From Bidens hawaiensis (Eukaryota > Streptophyta > Magnoliopsida > Asterales > Asteraceae): a stretch of 64,000 nucleotides of DNA. The DNA lies in NCBI GenBank assembly GCA_021521415.1, contig JAIQDT010000667.1, positions 103,059-167,058 of the forward strand. Direction: 5' to 3'. Positions 47,319 to 58,382 of the stretch are shown here, piece after piece (position 1 is the first letter of the stretch; each line of letters opens with the position of its first letter). The notes under the pieces are model-generated. The model had not been told where the DNA came from. It searched no databases and saw nothing but the letters and a program-made list of their open reading frames with translations. A program made the position numbers and the translations under genes.

Positions 47319-48284
47319 CAGTGACGGATCCAAAAAATTTTTCCAGTAGGTTCACTGTTCAGATCGGATGAACGGTTCACTGTTTGGGTCGATTCGACTG
47401 TTCGGGTCGGTTAAAGTTTATCACATTATGAAAGTACGATGCAATTACAAAAAACAAACATCATCCTTAGAATCTAAAAAAACATATAATATGAATATGA
47501 TGGTCTTTTCAAATTAAAAAAATATATCCTATAATTGTTCTCTAAGAGTTTTCATCTTTTGAATACCTAGCATTGCATATTTGACCGAAACTTGTTGAAG
47601 GAACTTCCTTTCAACGTAACAAAAATGTGAAAAAACATTCAAGTATCCATCACTCATGATAGGAAGACGGTGTTCTGTGTTACACCTAAAACAACCATAA
47701 CCTTTTTCAAGTTAGGCTATCAAAATTTAAAATATTTTTAACTATATTTTAAGTGTACTAATTTAGCAATTTGGTTACTCTCAGTATCTCCTTACACAAA
47801 CTTATTTCGTTAATATTCAGATTTTATGTTAGTTTAGTTTTGTATGATAAAATAGTTATATTGGATTATAAATTTTTAGTTTATTAATATGGTTAAAGAC
47901 TTAAAATGATGAAGATTCTATATATATTTTTAAATACAGTGAGTTTTCCATTTGTTATGTAATAATTTTGATAACTAATCAAATGTTTCAAGAATCCTCT
48001 TTTAACCCTTCTGCTTGTATACGTTCACAACCAGTAAAAAAAATCTACCGAAGTAGGGAATCGAATCAGGGCTCTTACAATAGAATAGAAGCATCTTTAC
48101 CACCAAACAATTAATCCAATTTGTGTATGGGTTTTACCACCAAACAATTAATCCAGTTTGTGTATGGGTTCACTCATAATTTAAATATGAGTTCACTCTC
48201 ATACTTTGTATACGTGTTTTATATAAAATTCGAAACTCAGTGGGTTCCCGTGAACCCGCACCCATGTACATAGATCCGCCCCTG
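47319..48284. mobile_element. Non-autonomous TIR transposon, 966 bp
   Basis: Ends CAGTGACGGATCCA and (complement of right end) CAGGGGCGGATCTA form TIRs. Flanking 8-mers ATTTAGAA (47311-47318) and ATTCATAA (48285-48292) agree at 6 of 8, consistent with an old hAT-size target duplication. Near-terminal GGGTTC...GAACCC words occur at both ends. No transposase. Confidence 0.7.
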
Positions 48285-48292
48285 ATTCATAA

Positions 48293-50049
48293 TGAATTCA
48301 ATTTTCAGGCTTTGCTGTCATGATTTAGCTAGCAATATGCTGATCAATAAAATCATCGGAACTTTGGGATTTCAAGTTGTGAAACCTATCTTGATTCAAT
48401 CGTGATAAGTAAGCGATTCTCGTAATCAATTAATAAAAGAATCCGATTTGTTGTTTTCTTAAAATAATCCCTTTTGAATATTTTTTTTCCTTGAATTCAT
48501 TTCCAAACCTTAAGTCCTTTAATTTCCTTAAAAGTCTCATCCATGGCTATTGTTTAATTTCACTTTTGTCATCTATGTTTTGATTAAATTAGGCTATGTA
48601 CAACTAAAGTATTCGGAAAAAAAAACTCTTTCATGGTTTATTTTTCATATAAACAATGTCGTTTTGCTTCCCTTAACTCTTTGGATAGGTTTTGTCATAT
48701 ACACTTCGTCCCGGTCCGGTTAGGTCTGACGTGTCATTTATACATTAAATAAGAATTTAATATATAAATTTCCATTTAAAATAAAACATTATATGTACAA
48801 CTAAATCACGATACAAAACATTATTTTTATTTCTTTAATAATATCCTTCATAAGTTAAATCTCTCAAGCCCTCGATCAGTTCTTACTGATAACCTTGAAA
48901 GGCTATCGTGTACAAAAACCAACTAAACAAAAGCATGGCTGAGCGAAATGCTTAGTGGAAGAATAATGAAATTAATGATATCATAACTTATAAACTTTTA
49001 ACAAGTAACATAACTTGCAACTTGTCGCGTATTAACTTGTAACTTGGATCAGTCGTATAAAATTTTAATAAGAAATTGAAATAACATAATATCGAAACTA
49101 TTAACCAACATATAAAATTATAGAATCAATAAACGGTTTCCTAAGGGTGTCTAATAACGTGGTTGAGACGATATTTATATCCATATGATTGATCCATACA
49201 TCTCCAGATATACATTATACATTCATTCATACTTATACATATTACATATGAGACAATGTACATATCCTTTTCTTAGGATCAATTCGTAAACATTTAGACA
49301 GTATGAGACCATGTATCTTTCTTATGATCGATTTAATCATCTCAACTAACATATATAACACGTATTTCTTGAAGCCAAAACATATAAACAGGTAAAACGG
49401 CATATTGAGACGATCTATACGCCTCAAAACACATGACAAAAACGTAAAAAAGAGAAAACGAGATTTCTATAACATTAATGCTATGGTTGTGCTAAGTTTA
49501 TTGCCATAATATTTAATCGTCATTTAAAAAAACATTAGTTTATATAGTTCATTCGGGCCTAAAGGCATATTTTATGGCTCGTATAGGGCATTTAATTAAT
49601 CCTCAAGACCGGCCCAGCTCACCAGTCAACCTTCAAGAAATGCACAAAAGCAAGCATTCTTACCCAACCATACACCTTACGTGCAATGTAAATATCAACA
49701 ACCCTAGTTACAAATTTTTCGCCAGAGGTCTAATGCTCATATGTATTTGGCTTAACAAAGAGTGTTTTATAGTTAAAAAAAATATTTAATGACTTTAACG
49801 TACTGTATAATGATAAAACATAGTTACATTTGTATAACATGTTTCTCCCATAATTTACTATCGTACATTAGTTAGAGGGATCAATATTTCTATCATATTA
49901 GTACATAGTTGTAACTTGTAAGCACTAGTCTGATGAACAACTTATCATTGATTCTATCATAAAATTACTAAATGTTTGATTCTAATAAGTTTATAAAAGA
50001 ACACATCATGAATAATCCTTCAATTTTTATGTACTCAAAACTATAACTG
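48293..50049. other. AT-rich spacer, no gene seen
   Basis: No supported frame, RNA gene or repeat boundary. Confidence 0.45.
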
Positions 50050-51239
50050 AAGAAACACGGATCCAAACCCGAATAGGTCAGATCTGTATTTCCGCCGGGT
50101 ATAGGTTATGAAATGAGAATTAGGTTAACTAAAGTCTAAATCCAATCAATTCTGGTGAAGGTAACTTGCAAAACAGAACCACCATGAGCTCGTTACGGAG
50201 AGGACATGAGTGGGGGTCTTCCCGTAACCACCCTCCAGCGTGAGAATAGGTATAGCTCTTCACCGAGATAAAGTACTAAGTAATTGATGTAGTATATGGA
50301 GAATGAATGAATACCTCATGATGATAAGTTGGGTATTCATAGCTGGTGGTTAAGGGACTATGATTGGTGCAGCTGTCACTATATAGAAGATGCTCCTTCT
50401 ACCTGAATGGACACGTGGTGAAGTTTGATAGGAGGTGACAGTTGCCAAGTGTATTGTTATAACAAACTATAACGCTGTCTTCCTCTGATTAACCGCACTA
50501 TCATGTGTTCTTCACTAAGGAGAGAATGTCCCTTTCAGGGAATATTACAATTAGTTTTCTAGAAGGAGTTGGTTACAACTGCCTTTACTGACATCATCCA
50601 ATCCTTCTCCCGCATTTGCGGGAGGTTCCTTATCTTTTAATATAACTATTTGAACTTGTGTTCTTTGGGTGTTTGCCCTCCGCATATTATGCGGGTTACT
50701 GTGGATGACCCGCGGATGTCCTCTTAGAGAGGCCGAACGACCCACAGGTGTCTCATGGGTATATGAGGCTTTTTGCCATCGTACCTCTATAAGTCCTCCA
50801 GTCCATTGTTTCTTCCGCACGATGCTTTTTGCGGGTGAAATTTCGGACTTGTGATTTTTGGTTGTGCTTTTTGAAATTAGAATTTGCCATTTGGAGATAT
50901 TTCCATTTCAATATTGGGGATAAGTATGGGGAAAGTAGACTTGACGGGACTATAGGTTCCAGTGCTGATTTGACGTCTGATGGTTGTACCCAGACTGTTC
51001 TCTTTCCTTTTTTCCCACTCCCGCCTGACGTGCCGCTTCTTCAGTGGACCTTTGTTTCTCTTTCTTCTACATCCTTTCCATCGCATTAATTGTGATGGGT
51101 ATAAATATGAGATTCTTCCATTTCACTATTTTCCTAACTCTTCGGCATCTTCACTATCTCTTATGTTTTTTACATAACTTACGTGATTATCCTTCTATTA
51201 AACACCATAGCTCATTGCAATCCTTCTGATGTAGATCCA
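50050..51239 (+). mobile_element. Probable LTR/leader of a PF04195-type Ty3 element
   Basis: Directly upstream of the gag remnant. A GGGTATAAATATGAG TATA box lies at about 51099-51113, 130 bp before the gag ATG. The interior is GC-richer than the flanks. LTR ends were not identified, so the limits are arbitrary. Confidence 0.4.
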
Positions 51240-53970
51240 ATGGTGAGCGAGAATAAGAATTGTCCATCAATTGACCTTGTGGAGATTAATTGGAAGGAGA
51301 AAGACTTCCAAGATCTGGTTACTGCCTATGGTATTGCTCTAGAGTGGGAGCCAGAATTTCCGACACCCAAATATACTACCGACAAGCCTCCGTCTGGGAA
51401 GATGGTTGTCTATGTTGAACACTTTTCCATCTTTCTGGGGAATATTCTGACGGGTCAAGGGATTCATCTTTCCCAAGTGCACCCTTTTGGATTGATGAGA
51501 ATTCGCCACTTCGAGTCCTGTTGCCGAGCCAAAAACATCGTGCCCACTATGGAGAAATTTTTCGTGTTTTATTAGATGAATGGGCAAGATGGATGGTACA
51601 ACTGCTCTACCACTGGAAAAGGATTTATTGGCAAAGAACCGCCTTATAGCGCTTACGAATGGCGGACCAAGTTCTTCTGGATTAGGGAAGATGTTATCCC
51701 TATTTCCATGGTACGTCGTCCGCAGAATGAGAAGCTCCGAGACCTACGATTTGCAATTTACGAGGGTCAAGTGTAGTTCAACACTTTTACCAGGACGCCG
51801 GACGCCTACTTCTATGCAGTCCATTGTTGAAGATGTTTTAGTGTGGGCTGGTATGAGCCGCTTGTGGCCATTTGCGGATCTTGAACCGATGAAAGTAAAT
51901 ATCTGCCTGCCTTCTTTCTATATTTTTTATTATGTTTGCCTCAAAATTTCCTTTGGTTTTATAGGCGAAGGGTCGGTTTTAAATGCACTTCTGATAAAGT
52001 GATGGGTTGTATGCAACACCGTCCGCGAGATCCCAAAGCTCTACATGTCCTTGACATAACGTGGGATCATTTTTTTTTGTTTCTTAAGGACGTGCTCTCT
52101 GAACATGTCGTTTTAGAGTCTATTGTTGCTCTAGGCGAGTTATCTCTTAACCCTCTCCCTTTGAACATGCTTAATTCTGATAGGGTGATTGTATTACTGT
52201 CATCTAGTGATGAATCATCACCCCTCAAAGAGGAACGTCCTGTCAATACTTCTTATTTTTCGGATGTCATGCGTGCTCTGGCAAATTTAAACCGCAAGAG
52301 GAAACAACGTTCCTCTAAATCAACTGATGCGGGTGGGAGCCAGACTGAGCAAACCCATCAAGATGATCCCACTGATCCTGCTGGCGGGAATCGAGTGGAG
52401 ACTGACGACGCCCCACCCAATAAAAATAGGTGATGGAGTCAATGAAAGCCAAGAGAGTCCGCCTTGTGGACTGTGTCAAGCGTGTAGCCAAACAGACCTT
52501 TTAAAGGTGTGATATTTTGTGAAGTCTTAAATGATTTCCACCCATTGCCATTCCTTATGTTTTTCTTATTGGTGACAAAACTTCCTGCCAGGCCCGCAAG
52601 AGGGGTGACTATTCAAGAACCTTCTTCTCCACCTAAGGTTATCTCTCCTGATGAGGTAGAATCGTCAAAGGGAAAATTTTATGAACATATCCTTGAGATA
52701 CCTGAGACTAAGGACGCACCTCAAGATAACCCGCAATCTCCAGGACACTTCTCTTTATCCTCTTATTCCATTAACGGGGGTGAGGAAGTGTCATCATGTG
52801 CGCCACATGGCGGAGGTCCCTAATCCCATTCGAAGGGGATGTTCCGCCGTCCTTCAAATGCAGACTACTATGGACGCCCAAACCTGGAGGAGGACGATTT
52901 TCTCCATATTTCGTGGTGGTCACTATCCCAAGGCGCACGCATCTTAAACGCAAATACCTATGCCGAATGTTTAAGTTATGGTATCCCGCCTGCGAAACGT
53001 TCTTAAAAAAGTGGGCTCGCCTTTCTTGACCTAGCCAATGAATTCAACTATAATTTGGCGAATACCGTGGCGAGCAATCAAGAAATATTTCGGGCATGGA
53101 TTTCTATGGGGGAGAATTGGGGAATAATGGAGAACAAAGTGCAAGAAACACAAATATTTGCTGATGATCGACGCTTGGAAACCAATACTGCCCAAGTGGA
53201 AACTGAAGGATGCCGAGACGACTTTGCTAGCAGAAAAAGAACTCCAGGTGGCAACGGCCAAAGCATAAGAGGCAGCTTGGAAGCAACAAAATGCCATTCT
53301 TGCAGCCGCCCGAGAAAAAACTCACCTGAAAGAGTCCGAGCTTGCTAAGGCCTTGGAGAAAAATGTGACATTGCAAAGGCAAGTCGCTGTCCAGGCTGAG
53401 TTGATCAAAAGTTTTGAGGAGGAAGATGTGCTGCGGAAAGCCCAGGCAGAAGAGATGGAGAAACAAGACCAAAAGCTTAAAGAAATAATATGAAGCTTGC
53501 GGAAGGCTATGCTGGGTTGAAGGCGGAGGCCAAACATGCTCAGGATGAAAGACATTGGCTTATGACTCAATGCTTGCCATTGGTAAGTATATATTACATG
53601 TTTATGTATTTCTGGGTTAATTTTTTATCATTTATACTTTTTGTGTCCACGTTATTGAGCATATCAAGGATGGTCCCGTGCTGGGAGATTTTCTGGCGGA
53701 GCTCTTGCATGTCTGATCCCAAGCTAGACCCAAAGTAGGCTTTAAGGAAGGTGTTGAATTCATAAGCAAGCAACAACAACTTGAAGAACATGCCTTGAAT
53801 GGCCATGACATGGAGGTGGAGTATAGAGAGAAGCTACAAGTGTTTGATGAGTTAACCTTCCCACTCCAAAGCGTCTTAATTGAATTTTCTACGAAAGACA
53901 ATGACGTGCAGCTTCTTCAAGCCTTCCTTCGTGGTCCTCCGAAAGAAGACCTAGTGACCCTTTAAGAGTT
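51240..53970 (+). pseudogene. Gag-like remnant of a Ty3 element (PF04195 family)
   Basis: Frame from ATG 51240: IDLVEINWKEKDFQDLVTAY, KPPSGKMVVYVEHF, ILTGQGIHLSQVHPFGLMRI, RHFESCCRAKNIVPTM, then TAG at 51573 in FYQMNxQDGWY context, resuming as MNGQDGWYNCSTTG and FFWIREDVIPI to a TAG at 51774. This matches my knowledge of the 'putative gypsy type transposon' N-terminal region. Further pieces follow in shifting frames: WDHFFLFLKDVLSEHVVLES, a Ser/Asp-rich linker (52200-52430), an Ala/Glu/Lys-rich coiled coil (53230-53575: KALEKNVTLQRQVAVQAELI) and a C-terminal piece FDELTFPLQSVLIEFSTKDN near 53850. Multiple stops and frameshifts; not expressed as one protein. Confidence 0.75.
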
Positions 53971-55189
53971 CAAGATTCCGCTACTAACCAACAACCACCC
54001 GAATAAGCTAGGTTGTTTTAATTTGTATGCTATGTTTTCTTTGTAACAATTGTAAGTCTCCGGTGCGATGGTGATCGATACGAGATCCGCACAAGGTCTA
54101 GGAGTGCGGAATCCTCCTAGACTTGTTGATGGTGTTGAAGACGAAGAACACGATTATAGACAAATATACACACGAATGAGATAAACAGATCTGTAGATCG
54201 CTTTACATATTAATCAAAACACATTACATACCGAACGAGAAAACATATTACGGCCAACCCGAGGTGAGCTCTACCTCGGGTCTGCCCACGAGACTCGCCC
54301 TATCTGTTTTTCTCTAAACAATTTTACTGCTCTACCTGTCTTTTTTGTTTTTGTTACCTAAACCCTAAACATGACACACATATATATAGATAAATATCTT
54401 CGCGGGCTTGGGCTTGGGTCTCAAGGTGAAGTTGTTATAACTTCAACTATGGCGAAGTTCTTCTAACTTCACCAGTAGGTGAATTTGTCCTAACTTCGCC
54501 TATGAAAAAGTTGTTTCCCTCCATAACTTCTCCCCAGCTGGTCGGAATTGCATAGCGACGTCACAAAATGCACCAACAACAATCATGACGTAATCTGATC
54601 CTCATTTTGATAATCTATCAAGCCATTTCTAACACTTTGCCTTATTATGTGAAAAATAATATATGTGTTGTGATAGAACTCTTACATATATTCGAATAAA
54701 GGATTGCTTACTCATTATCCATTTGTGGTACACAGACCACTAGATACTTTTAAGTTTAGACAATCTTTGGAACACAGGCTAATGGCGTATTGATCATCTA
54801 AAAGATTCTTAAAAATGACTTATTATAACACGCAGGCTATAAAATAAAATGGCACGCACACAACTTAAATTGCTATCGGATTCTTAGACCCAAGAAATGT
54901 ATATGTTGTATATATGACGCGTGGGTCATTATGGCACGCACACCATTTAGGTGTTATAACATTTAAGCCATAAATATAAAAGATAACTGATTAATATAAA
55001 CAAAGATAGATGATGTGCGGGCCTTCTTTAAAATATTTTGTTAACAAAAAGTGATACTCATATCCCGTTTTCAAACATCGGTACGCAGACCGAAAATAAA
55101 ATTTTAACATGTGGCACGCAGGCCTTTACTTGTGAAATGATACTTAGATCATTACATATAACATCGTTTTAACCGCGCCACATTCCAAG
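53971..55189. other. Retroelement-derived non-coding region
   Basis: 54063-54660 has LTR-like features (CG-containing leader, motif AACTTCACC/GGTGAAGTT repeated three to four times at 54430-54510). 54660-55150 contains a loose tandem theme with 'ggcacgcacac/acgcaggc' words. No frame. Probably the 3' end of one element and part of another. Confidence 0.4.
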
Positions 55190-55860
55190 TACGCGAAATT
55201 GGGATTCCATCTAACCTCTCCAATTTGTATGCGCCTTTATTTAGAACCCCTTTGATTTTATAAGGTCCTTCCCAAATTAGAGTTAACTTTCCTGGGGTTC
55301 TTGGCCTGAGGCTCCATTGGTGCGGAACACATAATCACCCGCTTGAAAGTTACATATCTTGATACGTGAATCATAGTACTCCTAAATTTGGCATTTATAA
55401 TTGCTTTCCCGTATGAGCGCCAATTCACGTATTTCCTCCAACAAGTCTAGATTGAGGCGCACCTATGTGTCATTATTGGTAGTGGAAAGCACTCTTGTGG
55501 ATGGAATCCTAATTTCTGGGAAATTATAGCGTCGGTCCCGTATGTAAGGCTAAATGGAGTAATTCATCAATAAGTCCAAAGTACATGCGGTAATTCATCA
55601 ACCCAGCCAGTACTCTTGGTACACATCCTGGCCTTAATTCCATCCTTTATACTTCTGTTAGCTCTTTCCACTTAATCATTGGCTTGCGGATGAGCAACCG
55701 ATGTAAACACTTGGCTAATAAGTAACTTTTTCAACCATTCTTGCAAACCGCAATCCGTAAACTGTGTCCCATTGTTTCTTGCTATCGTTCACGGAAGCCC
55801 AAAACGACAGATTATAAATTCCCAGATGAATTTCTTCATGATTACAACAATAATGGACAC
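55190..55860 (-). pseudogene. Integrase fragment of a Tat/Athila-like Ty3 element
   Basis: On the minus strand, from about 55860 down: LQEWLKKLLISQVFTSVAHP, then QAND-stop-VERANRSIKDGIKARM (the catalytic Glu region, normally QANGQVE), GWVDELPHVLWTY, then after stops NLDLLEEIRELALIRESNYK and FQAGDYVFRTN, LIWEGPYKIKGV. This is the second half of the integrase core and its C-terminal domain. Several nonsense codons. Chromovirus 2 inserted at its 5' side (55867), so the rest of the integrase may lie beyond the window. Confidence 0.8.
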
Positions 55861-55946
55861 TAACGGTGTGACACCCGGTAAATTCCCAACCCCTTAAACT
55901 AAGTAATCAACCTAATAATTAGGTGATTGTAAATATTATGCGCGCC

Positions 55947-56190
55947 ATGTTAGTCAGCGCGTGCATTTGTTATGTGCGCCCTGCGCGAGCGCGCTATGTT
56001 AAGAATCAGCGCGGGCACATTATGTGCGCCCGGCGCGAGAATATGTTAGAATCAGCGCGGACATTTATGTTTGCCCTGCGCGAGCGCGCCATGTTAGTCA
56101 GCGCGTGCATGTGTTATGTGCGCCCTGCGCGAGCGCACCATGTTAAGAACCAGCGTGAGCATATGTTATATGCGCCATGCGTGAACGTTT
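55947..56190. repeat. CpG-rich 48-bp tandem repeat in the LTR
   Basis: Units start ATGTTAGTCAGCGCG or ATGTTAAGAATCAGCGCG at 55947, 55996, 56043, 56091 and 56140, each with GTGCGCCCTGCGCGAGCGC-like cores. The same array recurs at 62937-63180. Confidence 0.9.
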
Positions 56191-56830
56191 TGGCCTTATG
56201 TTTTCATGTAACTTAAACGATATGTTGTCTATGGGTTGACCATCCCGCATGATGCTAAGGCGGGTGCATCCTACATCGTTTATGCGCGTGCGGAAGGGAA
56301 CTAACCTACCCGCATGGCGGGAACGTTGAGAGCTAGTTTGTCTGAAGCTCCAGGATGGAATTGACTTCAACATGACTGATCACTATGTTGAAATACCAAA
56401 ACCACCTGGAGAATCTACAAATGAAACTCAAATGTCCCTAACTGCGAGAAGGTTACGCACCTACCCGCAGCAAAGAAATGTTCTACACGCAGGAAGCTAT
56501 GCGCACCAAGTTATACGCGCAGAACACTTAGTCAAAATAATCAGATTTAAGGAAATTGTCCCCGCCCAAAAGAGGGCGGTTGCGTGTTTCAGAAAACTTC
56601 TACTTTTTACTGTACACTGTCTAAAGCACTGAAAAAGCAAACTGTAAAAGTCAACAGCCAGCCACCCACTCTCACCAACCACAGCCCTGCATGTCCTGTC
56701 CATATCAAATCAGAATCTTTAATCTACTTTTCTACTCTTTTTAATAAATAATAATAATTTCCATACTTTATCATCATTTCAAAAGATTACAATTCCCTAA
56801 AGCAAGGGATTATGTTCCCTTGAGTTTGCC

Positions 56831-56837
56831 TATAAAT
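56831..56837 (+). promoter_or_regulatory. TATA box of the chromovirus 2 LTR
   Basis: TATAAAT following TTTGCC. The predicted start of transcription would be near 56860. Repeated at 63821-63827. Confidence 0.65.
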
Positions 56838-57348
56838 TTGTAGCCTAAATTATCACCCAAAACACACTTCAAAGAACTACAAACTTGCACTAATCTTTTC
56901 CCAAGCATCCGTTGTTTCCAGCTCCGATCCTGTTACTAGGTAAGCCGAGATTATAACCTTGAGATCTACTTTCCAACCCTTATATCTTGATCTTAATATA
57001 TATATTTGTTATTTAATCGTATTCTAGACCTTCGATTCCGAGGCCAACACCAAGAAAACCCGAATCTCGATTAATCCCTTAACAAGAACCACAGGTGAGT
57101 CTCACAGCCCCTATTTTCACTGTTTTCACCATTTTAAACTGTTTTCGGGGCGAGGGACACGTATTTAAATAATGTTTTATCATGGTATATTTACAAGCTA
57201 AGCAAACGATTACGTGTTTAAGTTATGTTTCATGATGAACAATGCGAACAGTTATCTATGGTTTTTCGATGATAGTGCACCAGATTCGAGTAAGTGATCA
57301 CTTTACCATTGGAACTCTAAGGGTAGGGACTGCTGGTTTGATCCGCCC

Positions 57349-57634
57349 ACTCGTAGGGGTCGCACCTCTTACACAGACGAGTGCCTAGCACGGGGCAGTA
57401 CTATGGGTTTGAGCCCGTTCGTAGAGGTCGCTCCTCTTACGCAGACGAGCGCCTTGTTTTCCGGCACAACGTCCGCGCGTAACCCGCGGGACGGTATTAC
57501 AGCATATATTCGCTCGTAGTGGCAGCGCCACTTACACAGACGAGCACAGTTTTCCAGAAGTGTCTGCGCGTAACCCGCGGGACGGTATTACGTTATTTTA
57601 GCTCGTAGTGGCAGCGCCACTTACACAGACGAGC
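57349..57634 (+). repeat. Four nested-hairpin repeats with covarying stems
   Basis: Units at 57349-57384, 57419-57452, 57512-57545 and 57601-57634. Outer stem CACTCGT/ACGAGTG in unit 1 and GCTCGT/ACGAGC in units 3 and 4. Inner stem AGAGG/CCTCT in unit 2 and AGTGGC/GCCACT in units 3 and 4. Separated by GCGCGTAACCCGCGGGACGG blocks. Lies downstream of the TATA box, so within the RNA leader. Confidence 0.8.
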
Positions 57635-58168
57635 ACAGTTCCCAGAAATGTTCGCGCGTAACCCGCGGAACGATTTTATCAGAATATGTTGATATAACTA
57701 TGTTTTACCAAGCATGTGTTTAATGATGCTACCAGAATTATGTTTCAGAATGATTTGTATCAAGATTATGATGCAATACGATTTATCAAGTTACTAAAAC
57801 TTGTGAACTCACTCAGTTTATACTGATTCAAATGTTTTTACGTGTCTTTCAGGAGATAACTAGGTAGCGCATGGAGTCGCACTTAGAGCACCACACGCTG
57901 AACATCTAAAACAAGCTTTTTGGAAGATTTTGGTTTTATCCCCTCGATGCGCACGGTTACCCGCCGCGCAAGGGGATATGGCGAGAAAATCTTCAGTTTT
58001 TGTACTTGGATGTTTTTATGTAATACTTAAACAATGTAATGTATTTGTATTAAACTTCTCATGCGCAATAAAAATCTTTGAATGTTTTGCAATGGCCCGT
58101 GCTTAAGTATCAATCCCCACTCGCGCGCGCCCGGCTGTTTCCGCCGCTCAGGGCCGGGTGTGACAGAT

Positions 58169-58180
58169 TGGTATCAGAGC
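58169..58180 (+). other. Primer binding site, initiator Met tRNA
   Basis: TGGTATCAGAGC, three bases after the LTR. Confidence 0.9.
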
Positions 58181-58382
58181 ACTGGTTATAGCGAACTAGG
58201 AAAAGAAGTTTTTAACCTAGACTATAACCTTTGGGGAATCGCATGAAATATTTTTCAAAGAATATTTTCAAAAGAAAAATCACACACGCACTTAGGAACA
58301 CGGGTCACAGTGTCTAGAGATAAGAACATTATGTGCTCTGAGTACATGCGCTAAGTTTGTTGTATTTTCTTTTTATGAAAGA

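Larger units (their letters stand above)
55867..58165 (+). repeat. 5' LTR of chromovirus 2
   Basis: TGTGACACCC...GGGTGTGACA, 2299 bp. Upstream part: five CpG-rich tandem units of about 48 bp (55947-56190). TATA box at 56831. Downstream, in the transcribed part, four nested-hairpin units (57349-57634). Confidence 0.95.

Noticed and set aside
55947..56190. CRISPR-like array (regular 48-bp repeats)
   Set aside because: Repeats are contiguous without unique spacers, lie in a plant LTR and occur in both LTRs.
55923..56216. 97-codon Arg/Met/Cys-rich frame repeated at 62913-63206
   Set aside because: It arises from the CpG-rich 48-bp tandem array in the LTR; codon content follows the repeat.
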